Below are positions 6,701-14,394 of a stretch of 20,667 bases of DNA, in pieces (within the stretch, counting starts at the first letter, position 1; each line of letters opens with the position of its first letter). Below the pieces are notes generated by a model. It searched no databases and was not told the origin of the DNA. It worked only from the letters and a program-made list of their open reading frames with translations. The stretch is taken from contig JALUWH010000037.1 in assembly GCA_027019685.1 (NCBI GenBank), positions 1 to 20,667 on the forward strand, in the 5' to 3' direction. Both the position numbers and the translations under genes were made by a program. Source of the stretch: Ghiorsea sp. Its GTDB lineage: Bacteria > Pseudomonadota > Zetaproteobacteria > Mariprofundales > Mariprofundaceae.

Positions 6701-7884
6701 CTTTAGAAGAAAACGTGCGTTCTCGTTTGCAAGCATTGTTGGCAGGTAAAAAAGCGGTTACTGTGAAAGGTCTAAACAAAGGGGATAAAATCCCAGATGA
6801 CCACTTGGCTTCATTGACAGTGAAAGATCTGTCTACGCTTTCAGTCGATGATGATGACATCAATACTCAAGTTGCATCCATCTTAAGTAATATGGATACT
6901 GAACGTGAACGTTTAGAAACACGTTTTGAAGAGAAGGTTGCTAAAGTTCGCGAAGGTTCAGAATTGAAACCTGGTGAACTTACGGTTGTTAAAGTATTTG
7001 TTGCTGTAAAACGCAAATTGCAACCTGGTGACAAAATGGCGGGTCGCCATGGTAACAAAGGTGTTATTTCAGTGATTGTACCTGAAGAAGATATGCCTTA
7101 TGCCGCAGATGGTCATGCTGTTGATGTTTGTTTGAACCCGTTGGGTGTACCATCACGGATGAATATCGGTCAGATTTTTGAAGTGCATATGGGTCATGCA
7201 GCTAAAGAGCTGGGTCGTCGTTTGGATGAAATGGTAAGAGCAGAGATTGCTGTTGAAGAGCAACGTGAATTCTTACTTGAGATTTATGAAGGTGATGAAA
7301 AAGCCTGTGCATCCATCAAGAAGATGGGTACAAAAGATATCGAAGGTCTTGTTGAAACATTGAAAGGTGGTGTACCCATTGCGACACCTGTATTTGATGG
7401 TGCCAAAGAGGCTGACATCGATAATATGTTGAACTTGGCGGAAGTGGAAGCTGAAGGCCAAATGGTTCTTTATGATGGTTACACTGGTGAAGCATTTGAT
7501 AGACCCGTGACTGTGGGTCAAATGTATATCTTGAAACTACATCACTTGGTGGATGAGAAAATCCACGCACGTTCGACAGGCCCTTACTCGTTGGTTACAC
7601 AACAACCTTTGGGTGGTAAAGCGCAGTTTGGTGGTCAGCGATTTGGTGAGATGGAAGTTTGGGCACTTGAGGCGTATGGTGCATCTTATACCCTACAAGA
7701 AATGTTGACTGTGAAAGCCGATGACGTACAAGGTCGTACGAAGATGTATGAGTCTATTGTTCGTGGTGAAATGACATTTGAAGCAGGTATTCCTGAGTCG
7801 TTTAATGTGATGGTCAAAGAAATGAATGCTTTGGGTATTGATATGTCCATGGTGAAAAAACCAGTTGAAGGCGAAGGAGAATAA
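3781..7884 (+). CDS. rpoB: DNA-directed RNA polymerase subunit beta
   Basis: A full-length 1367-residue beta subunit, a little longer than E. coli (1342). The N-terminal protrusion and lobe regions come first (for example DHGSFVINGTERAIVSQ). The rifampicin-pocket segment follows: D524, H534 and S539 correspond to E. coli D516, H526 and S531, and read as the sensitive type. Next is the PIETPEGPNIGLINSL block. The catalytic-centre lysines K1085 and K1093 lie in PGDKMAGRHGNKG. The C-terminal clamp segment has GGKAQFGGQRFGEMEVWALE, which pairs with RpoC. A GAGG site lies 7 nt before the ATG. rpoC follows after 2 nt, so the two subunits are coupled. Confidence 0.98.
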   Translation: MGKQAIVKRIRKNFGKIDSVTQMPNMLQLQLSSYSEFVGVGQGSTDIAGSRLATVFASVFPIRDYSGGAELHFEGLEYMAPRYDLEECIRRDITFALPVKVKLRLKVFEQDGSKGKKRKLKEVRDQTVYMGEIPLMTDHGSFVINGTERAIVSQMHRSPGVFFDHDRGKTHASGKLLFKSRVIPYRGSWLDFEFDAKDKLYFRIDLRRKMTAGILLKALGLSTQDLLDHFYKRRTYKATADGYQVKFDADLFLGSRAVRDIEIDGKRIVAEGKKINRVAIKKLSEAGVEWLDVPEENVLGEVTAQPVMLAGDEMLLDANHELTEESLAALRTAGVETFECLFIDAFHRGPWLADTLRMDMVQSKEEAQVEIYRMMRPGEPPTVETAKALFESMFFDKSRYDLSRVGRMKLNSRLNISDADVPLDQGTLRVEDILLSVDTLLKLRDGIGEVDDIDHLGNRRLRSVGELLENQIRIGLIRMERAIRDRLSTAEISEMMPSDLVNSKPLIASVREFFGSSQLSQFMDQTNPLSEVTHKRRLSALGPGGLSRDRAGFEVRDVHPTHYGRLCPIETPEGPNIGLINSLAAFAKVNDFGFIETPYRKVDKGSVTRDVVYLSAIDEAGLIIAQANAKVNDKGDFDAAFVQCRQDGEFLMVPPEEIDYMDVSPSQVVSVSAGLIPFLEHDDANRALMGSNMQRQAVPLVRAEKPLVGTGMEAEVARDSGVSAVARRGGVVERVDSSRIVVRVHDDEQVEGEPGIDVYRLFKYRRSNQNTCFNQRPIVKVNDVIGKGDIIADGPSTDRGELALGRNVQVALMPWRGYNFEDAIVISEKLVKDDVYTSIHIEELTCTARQTKLGDEEITSDIPNVSEDALRHLDESGIAYVGAEVKPGDILVGKITPKGESQLSPEEKLLRAIFGEKASDVRDSSLRVKPGDEGVVIDVQVFTRRGDEKNDRAKSIEEASVEQLYTDKEDERRTLEENVRSRLQALLAGKKAVTVKGLNKGDKIPDDHLASLTVKDLSTLSVDDDDINTQVASILSNMDTERERLETRFEEKVAKVREGSELKPGELTVVKVFVAVKRKLQPGDKMAGRHGNKGVISVIVPEEDMPYAADGHAVDVCLNPLGVPSRMNIGQIFEVHMGHAAKELGRRLDEMVRAEIAVEEQREFLLEIYEGDEKACASIKKMGTKDIEGLVETLKGGVPIATPVFDGAKEADIDNMLNLAEVEAEGQMVLYDGYTGEAFDRPVTVGQMYILKLHHLVDEKIHARSTGPYSLVTQQPLGGKAQFGGQRFGEMEVWALEAYGASYTLQEMLTVKADDVQGRTKMYESIVRGEMTFEAGIPESFNVMVKEMNALGIDMSMVKKPVEGEGE

Positions 7885-7886
7885 TC

Positions 7887-10800
7887 ATGCAAGAATTATT
7901 TAAATTATTCCAAAAACCAAGTCGTGTTGAAGATTTTGATGGCCTTCGTGTTGGTTTGGCTAGTCCTGAAAAAATTCGTTCATGGTCATATGGTGAGGTT
8001 AAAAAACCTGAAACCATCAACTACCGTACATTTAAACCAGAACGTGATGGTTTGTTTTGTGCCAAAATCTTTGGTCCAATCAAGGATTACGAATGTTTGT
8101 GTGGTAAATACAAACGTTTGAAACATCGTGGTGTGGTTTGTGAGAAATGTTCGGTTGAAGTGATTCAATCCAAAGTTCGTCGTGAGCGTATGGCACATAT
8201 CGATTTGGCTGCACCAGTTGCACATATCTGGTTCATGAAATCATTGCCTTCGCGTATTGGTCTTATTTTGGATAAAACCTTAAAAGAGCTTGAGCGTATC
8301 TTGTATTTTGAATCTTATGTGGTGCTTGATCCTGGGCTAACCAGTCTTGATCAATACCAACTGCTTTCCGAAGAAGAGTATATTGAAGCTTTTGAAGAAT
8401 ATGGTGAAGAATTCCGCGCTGCTATGGGTGGTGAAGCTTTACGTGAAATGTTGAAAAACATTGACCTTGAAGAAGAACGCCAATCATTACGTGCACAAAT
8501 TGCAGCAACTAAAGCTGTAACAAAATTAACCAAACTTACCAAACGTTTGCAAACCATTGAAGCTATGGTGGGTTCGGGTAACCGTCCTGAGTGGATGATT
8601 ATGGAAGTGATTCCAGTGTTGCCACCAGAGATTCGTCCATTGGTTCCTTTGGACGGTGGTCGTTTTGCGACTTCTGATTTGAATGATTTGTATCGCCGTG
8701 TGATTAACCGTAACAACCGTTTGAAGCGTTTGTTGGAACTGAATGCACCAGAAATCATTACACGCAATGAAAAACGTATGTTGCAAGAGTCTGTGGATGC
8801 ATTGTTTGATAATGCGCGCCGCTCTAAACCGATTGCTGGTAACAACCGTAGACCACTGAAATCACTATCTGATGTGATCAAAGGTAAACAAGGTCGTTTC
8901 CGCCAAAACTTATTGGGTAAACGTGTGGATTATTCAGGTCGTTCTGTGATTGTGGTTGGTCCTGAACTTAAACTGCATCAGTGTGGTCTACCTAAGAAGA
9001 TGGCACTGGAATTATTTAAACCATTTATTTATCATAAACTTGAATTACGTGAGTTGGCATCAACAATTAAACAAGCACGTAAACTTGTAGAGCAAGGTAT
9101 TCCTGAAGTTTGGGATATTTTGGCAGAAGTCATTCATGAGCATCCAGTGATGCTTAACCGTGCGCCAACATTGCATAGGTTGGGTATCCAAGCCTTTGAA
9201 CCGATTTTGATTGAAGGTAAAGCGATTCAATTGCATCCGCTTGTTTGTACTGCATTCAACGCCGACTTTGACGGTGACCAAATGGCAGTTCACGTACCAC
9301 TTTCAACAGAAGCGCAAATGGAAGCACGTGCTTTGATGATGGCATCGAATAATGTGTTGTCACCAGCTACAGGTAAACCTGTGATTGTACCTACACAAGA
9401 TATGGTACTTGGTGTTTATTATTTAACGCGTGAGCGTCCTTTTGAAAAAGGTGAAGGCACTATTTTTGTTTCACCTGATGAAGTACAACGTGCTTATGAT
9501 GCAGGTTCTGTACATGTTCATACGCGTATCACATGCCGTATTCGCGGTGCTCGTGAGGAAACCACAGTAGGTCGTGCTATTCTTTCGACTATTTTGCCAG
9601 AAGAGCTACCTTTTTCTAGCATCAACCGTGTGTTGGGCAAAAAAGAATTGGCAAACCTTATTGAGCAATGTTTTGTGGCTGCAGGTAATAAAGCAACTGT
9701 ATTGTTAGCAGACCGCTTGAAACATCTGGGTTATACATTTGCCACACGTTCAGGCGCTTCTTTCTGCCTTGGAGATGTGATTATTCCTGAGTCTAAAGCA
9801 ACTCTGGTTGAAATGACTGAAAATGAAGTACAAGACGTACAACAACAGTATAGAGATGGTTTGATTACCGCTGGTGAGCGTTATAATAAAGTTATCGACT
9901 TGTGGACGAACACCACAGAGAAGGTTGCCCGTGCTATGATGGACAACTTGCAAACTGAGCAAGTAACGTCTCCAGATGGTAAGAAAACAGAATCTATGAC
10001 CACGTTTAACTCAGTTTATATGATGGCTGATTCGGGTGCGCGTGGTTCGGCACAGCAAATTCGTCAGTTAGCGGGTATGCGTGGTTTGATGGCAAAACCT
10101 GATGGTTCAATTATTGAAACGCCAATTACAGCAAACTTCCGTGAAGGTTTGACAGTATTACAATACTTCATCTCTACTCATGGTGCGCGTAAAGGTCTTG
10201 CCGATACAGCATTGAAAACTGCAAACTCAGGTTATTTGACACGTAGGCTTGTTGATGTTGCGCAGGATTCTGTGATTCGTGAACAAGACTGTGGCACAGC
10301 CACAGGTATCACAATCTCAGATTTGGTTGATGGTGGTGAAGTGATTGAAGCTATGTCTGAGCGTGTGCTTGGTCGTGTGTTGCTTGAAGCCGCAGTTGAC
10401 CCATTGTCTGGCATAGAAATCGCAGCAGCAGGAACCATGATTAATGAAGATTTGGTTGAAAAAATCGAAGCTTCAAACATTGAATCATTGCGTATTCGTT
10501 CGGTGTTAACCTGTGAAGCAGACGAAGGTGTTTGTGCAACATGTTATGGTCGCGACCTTGGTCATGGCACACCTGTAGGTATGGGTGAAGCTGTGGGTGT
10601 GATTGCTGCGCAATCTATTGGTGAACCAGGCACGCAGCTGACCATGCGTACTTTCCACGTGGGCGGTACTGCATCGCGTTCAACTGAAGCGGCAAGTGCT
10701 GAAGCGAAGTTCAATGGTACAGTCAAGCTTGAGCATGAAATTGTGGTAACAGATACCCAAGGTGCTGAAATTGTGATTAATCGCCATACGGAATTATTGG

Positions 10801-12065
10801 TGATGGATGCTGGTGGTAAAGAAGTTGAACGCCATCGTATTCCTTATGGTGCACGTTTGTTGGTTAAATCAGGCGATGAGGTTGCTAAAGGCAAAACATT
10901 GGCTGAATGGGATCCATACACCATGCCATTGATTGCTGAAGTAGATGGTAAAGTTCGCTACGTTGACATTGAAGAAGGCAAAACGATTCGTGAAGAAGTG
11001 GATGAAGTAACGGGTATGTCTAGCCGTGTGGTGATTCAAGGTTCTGATGTTGGTTCTGCTGCATTGCGTCCACAAATGCAATTGGTTGATCCGAAGAACC
11101 CTGATGATGATCCAATCATTATTGCACGTACCAATGTTCCAGCACGTTATTTCTTGTCGCCAGGCGCGATTATGAACCGTGAAAATGCTGAAGAAGTTCG
11201 TGCGGGTGACGTGTTGGCACGTATTCCACGCGAAACCTCAAAAACTAAAGATATTACGGGTGGTCTACCACGCGTGGTTGAATTGTTTGAAGCACGTAAA
11301 CCTAAGAACTTGGCATTCATTGCGGGTGCTGATGGTACGATTGTGTTTGGTAAGGATATTCGTGGTAAGCGCCGCATCTACATCGAACCAGATGATGGTG
11401 GTGATGCATTTGAATATCAGATTCCAAAAGGTTCACATATCAGCGTACAAGAGGGTGACCGTGTACGTCGTGGTGAGCGTTTGATGGAAGGTTCACCTGC
11501 GCCACATGACATCTTGAAAGTATTGGGTGTGGAAGCATTGTCGAAATACTTAACTGATGAAGTGCAAGAAGTTTATCGTTTGCAAGGCGTGAAAATTAAC
11601 GACAAACACATTGAAGTGATTGTGCGTCAAATGATGCGTAGAGTGCAAATTATGGACCCAGGTGCTTCAACTTATGTTGCTGGTGAACAAGTTGAACGCA
11701 AACAGGTGATTCGCTTGAATCGTAAGCTTGAAGCTGATGGTAAACCACCTGTTGTCTTTGAACCAGTGTTGCTTGGTATTACGAAAGCATCGTTGAACAC
11801 AGAGTCATTTATTTCTGCAGCATCGTTCCAAGAAACGACACGTGTTATCACTGAAGCAGCTTTGGCTGGCAAGGTGGATTGGTTAACGGGCTTGAAAGAG
11901 AATGTAATTCTTGGTCGTTTACTTCCTGCTGGTACGGGTATGGCAGTGCGTAATGCACCCAAACCCAAGCAAGAAGAAGATGAAGAAGTTGTGGCTGAGG
12001 TCACGGAAGCTGATGTGGAAGTGGTTGAAGCTGCAACCGAAGTCGGTGTCCAAGACGAAGCATAA
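7887..12065 (+). CDS. rpoC: DNA-directed RNA polymerase subunit beta'
   Basis: A full-length 1392-residue beta' subunit. The N-terminal zinc ribbon has C70, C72, C85 and C88, exactly the E. coli numbering. The active-site NADFDGD is at 458-464, with magnesium ligands D460, D462 and D464. The second zinc site uses a Cys in EQDCGTATG plus the cluster TCEADEGVCATCYGRD. The bridge helix and trigger loop region (GLMAKPDGSIIETPI and QSIGEPGTQLTMRTFH) is intact. The protein ends with a strongly acidic stretch of about 34 residues (13 Asp or Glu) after NAPKPKQ, which is not part of the catalytic core. The start follows AAGGAG (7876-7881). Transcription ends at the terminator just downstream. Confidence 0.98.
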   Translation: MQELFKLFQKPSRVEDFDGLRVGLASPEKIRSWSYGEVKKPETINYRTFKPERDGLFCAKIFGPIKDYECLCGKYKRLKHRGVVCEKCSVEVIQSKVRRERMAHIDLAAPVAHIWFMKSLPSRIGLILDKTLKELERILYFESYVVLDPGLTSLDQYQLLSEEEYIEAFEEYGEEFRAAMGGEALREMLKNIDLEEERQSLRAQIAATKAVTKLTKLTKRLQTIEAMVGSGNRPEWMIMEVIPVLPPEIRPLVPLDGGRFATSDLNDLYRRVINRNNRLKRLLELNAPEIITRNEKRMLQESVDALFDNARRSKPIAGNNRRPLKSLSDVIKGKQGRFRQNLLGKRVDYSGRSVIVVGPELKLHQCGLPKKMALELFKPFIYHKLELRELASTIKQARKLVEQGIPEVWDILAEVIHEHPVMLNRAPTLHRLGIQAFEPILIEGKAIQLHPLVCTAFNADFDGDQMAVHVPLSTEAQMEARALMMASNNVLSPATGKPVIVPTQDMVLGVYYLTRERPFEKGEGTIFVSPDEVQRAYDAGSVHVHTRITCRIRGAREETTVGRAILSTILPEELPFSSINRVLGKKELANLIEQCFVAAGNKATVLLADRLKHLGYTFATRSGASFCLGDVIIPESKATLVEMTENEVQDVQQQYRDGLITAGERYNKVIDLWTNTTEKVARAMMDNLQTEQVTSPDGKKTESMTTFNSVYMMADSGARGSAQQIRQLAGMRGLMAKPDGSIIETPITANFREGLTVLQYFISTHGARKGLADTALKTANSGYLTRRLVDVAQDSVIREQDCGTATGITISDLVDGGEVIEAMSERVLGRVLLEAAVDPLSGIEIAAAGTMINEDLVEKIEASNIESLRIRSVLTCEADEGVCATCYGRDLGHGTPVGMGEAVGVIAAQSIGEPGTQLTMRTFHVGGTASRSTEAASAEAKFNGTVKLEHEIVVTDTQGAEIVINRHTELLVMDAGGKEVERHRIPYGARLLVKSGDEVAKGKTLAEWDPYTMPLIAEVDGKVRYVDIEEGKTIREEVDEVTGMSSRVVIQGSDVGSAALRPQMQLVDPKNPDDDPIIIARTNVPARYFLSPGAIMNRENAEEVRAGDVLARIPRETSKTKDITGGLPRVVELFEARKPKNLAFIAGADGTIVFGKDIRGKRRIYIEPDDGGDAFEYQIPKGSHISVQEGDRVRRGERLMEGSPAPHDILKVLGVEALSKYLTDEVQEVYRLQGVKINDKHIEVIVRQMMRRVQIMDPGASTYVAGEQVERKQVIRLNRKLEADGKPPVVFEPVLLGITKASLNTESFISAASFQETTRVITEAALAGKVDWLTGLKENVILGRLLPAGTGMAVRNAPKPKQEEDEEVVAEVTEADVEVVEAATEVGVQDEA

Positions 12066-12070
12066 AAACG

Positions 12071-12097
12071 AAAAAGGCACCTGAGGGTGCCTTTTTT
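12071..12097 (+). terminator. Intrinsic terminator of the rpoBC operon
   Basis: AAAAAGGCACC (12071-12081), loop TGAG, then GGTGCCTTTTTT (12086-12097). The stem is G+C rich and flanked by A and T runs, so it could act in both directions. It starts 5 nt after the rpoC stop and separates rpoC from mreB. Confidence 0.93.
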
Positions 12098-12144
12098 ATT
12101 ATTTCATGAAAGTGTGCAGCATTGTAATACAGGTGAGGTGAGAC

Positions 12145-13182
12145 ATGATTCAGAGACTCTTTGGTATGTTTTCAAGAGATATATCGATTGACTTGGGTAC
12201 AGCAAACACGCTGATTTATGTGCGTGGTGAAGGTATTGTGCTGAATGAACCTTCGGTAGTGGCAGTGTATGAGGGTGGTGGTCCACGTAACCGCCGAGTG
12301 CTTGCTGTTGGTGAAGATGCTAAACGTATGCTGGGGCGCACACCTGATTCAATTCGCGCGATTCGTCCACTCAAAGATGGTGTGATTGCCGACTTTGTGG
12401 TCACTGAAGAAATGTTAAAACAATTTATCCGGAAAGTTCATAAACGTTCTTGGGGCATTGCACCGCGTATTGTGATTTGTGTGCCGTATGGCTCTACACC
12501 AGTAGAGCGTCGTGCGATTCGCGAATCGGCATTATCTGCTGGCGCACGGCAAGTATTTTTGATTGAAGAGCCTATGGCTGCAGCTATAGGTGCAGATTTG
12601 CCAGTGACTGAAGCTAATGGATCGATGGTGGTTGATATTGGTGGTGGTACTGCTGAAATTGCAGTCATCAGTTATGGTGGAATCGTATATTCTAAATCTG
12701 TTCGTGTGGGTGGAGATAAGTTCGACGATGCAATTATTAATCATTTGCGTCGTAAATATAGTCTGCTTGTGGGTTCACCAACTGCTGAACGTATCAAGAT
12801 GACATTAGGTAGTGCATGCGCACAAGAAACCCGTCGTGAAATGAATGTTAAAGGTAGGGATTTAATTAATGGTGTCCCTAAAAACTTATGTTTGGATGAC
12901 TCGGATATTTTAGAAGCTTTGATAGAGCCAGTAAACTCTATTGTCGAAGGTGTGAAAGTATGCTTGGAGCAAACACCACCTGAATTGTCTGCTGACATTG
13001 TAGATAAGGGTATTGTGCTTACAGGTGGCGGTGCATTACTTACAGGCTTGGATACGCTGCTACGTGATGAAACAGGCTTACCTGTTACAGTTGCTGAAAA
13101 TCCTTTGCACTGCGTTGTTTTAGGTAGTGGTAGAGTGCTTGAAGAACTTGATAAAATGCGTGGCGTCTTATTTGAAGAATGA
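12145..13182 (+). CDS. mreB: Rod-shape-determining protein MreB
   Basis: A 345-residue bacterial actin that polymerises under the inner membrane and guides lateral cell-wall synthesis. The nucleotide-binding motifs of the actin/Hsp70 fold are present: phosphate-1 DLGTANTL (from D16), phosphate-2 DIGGGTAEIAVIS (about 168-180), and adenosine motif GIVLTGGGALLTGLD (about 289-303). The amphipathic N-terminus starts MIQRLFGMFSRD, as in proteobacterial MreB. The ATG follows a GAGGTGAG ribosome site. The promoter probably lies between the rpoC terminator and 12130; a weak TTTCAT-N17-TAATAC (12102-12130) is the best pair I see. Its last 4 nt (ATGA) overlap the mreC start. Confidence 0.97.
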   Translation: MIQRLFGMFSRDISIDLGTANTLIYVRGEGIVLNEPSVVAVYEGGGPRNRRVLAVGEDAKRMLGRTPDSIRAIRPLKDGVIADFVVTEEMLKQFIRKVHKRSWGIAPRIVICVPYGSTPVERRAIRESALSAGARQVFLIEEPMAAAIGADLPVTEANGSMVVDIGGGTAEIAVISYGGIVYSKSVRVGGDKFDDAIINHLRRKYSLLVGSPTAERIKMTLGSACAQETRREMNVKGRDLINGVPKNLCLDDSDILEALIEPVNSIVEGVKVCLEQTPPELSADIVDKGIVLTGGGALLTGLDTLLRDETGLPVTVAENPLHCVVLGSGRVLEELDKMRGVLFEE

Positions 13183-13973
13183 ATGAAAAATTTCGTATAA
13201 AATTTAAAATTGCGCACCTTTGGTGGGCAACTGTTTTTTTATGCATTGTGGTTTTATCATTTCAATTGCCAGTTGGTCAAAAATTAAATATTGCTACAGC
13301 ACCGTTGATTCACATGGTGCAATCTCCTGTGCGTTGGTTTCAAGGCTTATCCTTGTGGTTTGATACCTCTAGGGAGTTACAACTACGGGTGTTAACTTTA
13401 CAAGAAAAAGTCGATAAACAAGCGACCCTTCAGCAAGTGTTGACGACTGTTAAGGCAGAAAATAAACAACTAAGACGTTTGTTAATGATTACCCAACTTG
13501 ATGGTTATACTTGGCAGGTTGTTCCTGTGGTAAGTCGTAGCCAAGAAGAAAAAAGTCGGCGTTTGATGGTGCAGGGAAAGGGCATTCAAAAAGATGATAT
13601 TGTGGTGTCCCATGAAGGTTTGGTCGGTTTGGTTGATGAAGTCGGCGCAGAACATGCTGTGGTGCGTACTATTCTTGACGCATCGATAGCTGTACCTGTG
13701 ACCAAGTCAGGAAGTCAAATGGCAGGTCTAGTGCGTGGTGATGGAGAACATTTAATTGTTGATTTTATACCACGCGCTAAAGCACCAAATGTTGGAGATC
13801 TTTTGATAGCTAGTGGTGCAGGTGGAGTTTTCCCCGTAGGTTTACCCGTTGCTGTGGTTGAAAAGGTGAAAGCTGTAGCTGGTGGGGTATTTGTTGAAGT
13901 GATTGCTAGCCCTGTTGCTTATTGGCAGCGTGATGCTTGGCTGTCGATTGCTAGTAAACAACATGTACGCTGA
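13179..13973 (+). CDS. mreC: Rod-shape-determining protein MreC
   Basis: A 264-residue bitopic membrane protein. A short basic cytoplasmic N-terminus is followed by one transmembrane helix at about residues 13-30. A periplasmic coiled coil covers about 64-103 (RELQLRVLTLQEKVDKQ and AENKQLRRLL). A beta-rich MreC domain follows, with GDDG-like conserved turns such as GLVGLVDEVGAEHAVVRT. MreC links MreB to PBP2 and is proposed to activate the PBP2-RodA pair. The ATG overlaps the mreB stop as ATGA, so it is translationally coupled. Length and domain order are typical, though the C-terminus is on the short side (E. coli is 367). Confidence 0.93.
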   Translation: MNEKFRIKFKIAHLWWATVFLCIVVLSFQLPVGQKLNIATAPLIHMVQSPVRWFQGLSLWFDTSRELQLRVLTLQEKVDKQATLQQVLTTVKAENKQLRRLLMITQLDGYTWQVVPVVSRSQEEKSRRLMVQGKGIQKDDIVVSHEGLVGLVDEVGAEHAVVRTILDASIAVPVTKSGSQMAGLVRGDGEHLIVDFIPRAKAPNVGDLLIASGAGGVFPVGLPVAVVEKVKAVAGGVFVEVIASPVAYWQRDAWLSIASKQHVR

Positions 13974-14394
13974 GAAAATGTTTATACCATCGGTCTTGCT
14001 AGGCGCATTTTTAGGTTTGGTATGTACGATGGCTTTTGCAGGTGATTGGAGTCAGCCAGATTGGAGTTTGGCACTGCTTTTGGCGGTGTTGTTGAGCAAA
14101 CCGAAAACGTGGATTTGGCTTTTACCCAGTGTAGGTATGCATGATTTGTTTTTATACTGGTCGGTATGGGGCGTGTTTCCATTTGCGGTGCTTTCAGTCA
14201 TTCTTATTTTTTACACAGACAAGAAAATTGGACCTGGACAACCACAGCGTTGGGCTGCATTGATGCTGCATGTTTATGCATTGTGGCTAACAGGTTTGGA
14301 TGTGCTAAGTTTGTTTCTTACCTTCACTTTAAGCGTTTGGTTATGGTTTGTATTTTCATCAAGTAGAGAGAAGGTCTATGTGGAACCAGCTTGA
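13963..14394 (+). CDS. mreD: Rod-shape-determining protein MreD
   Basis: A very hydrophobic small protein with about four to five membrane segments (for example IPSVLLGAFLGLVCTMAF, ALLLAVLLS, VFPFAVLSVILIFY, LSLFLTFTLSVWLWFVF). This and its place between mreC and mrdA identify it as MreD, a membrane partner of MreC. The start is uncertain. ATG 13963 gives 143 residues and overlaps mreC by 11 nt; ATG 13978 gives 138 residues and starts right before the first membrane helix. The frame stays open upstream to 13903, but that would run inside mreC. Its end overlaps the mrdA start by 17 nt. Sequence conservation in this family is weak, so context carries much of the call. Confidence 0.85.
   Translation: MYAEKMFIPSVLLGAFLGLVCTMAFAGDWSQPDWSLALLLAVLLSKPKTWIWLLPSVGMHDLFLYWSVWGVFPFAVLSVILIFYTDKKIGPGQPQRWAALMLHVYALWLTGLDVLSLFLTFTLSVWLWFVFSSSREKVYVEPA

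Noticed and set aside
8351..8881. 176-codon open frame on the - strand opposite rpoC
   Set aside because: It lies fully inside a conserved part of rpoC and its Ser/Arg-rich translation is typical of an antisense shadow.
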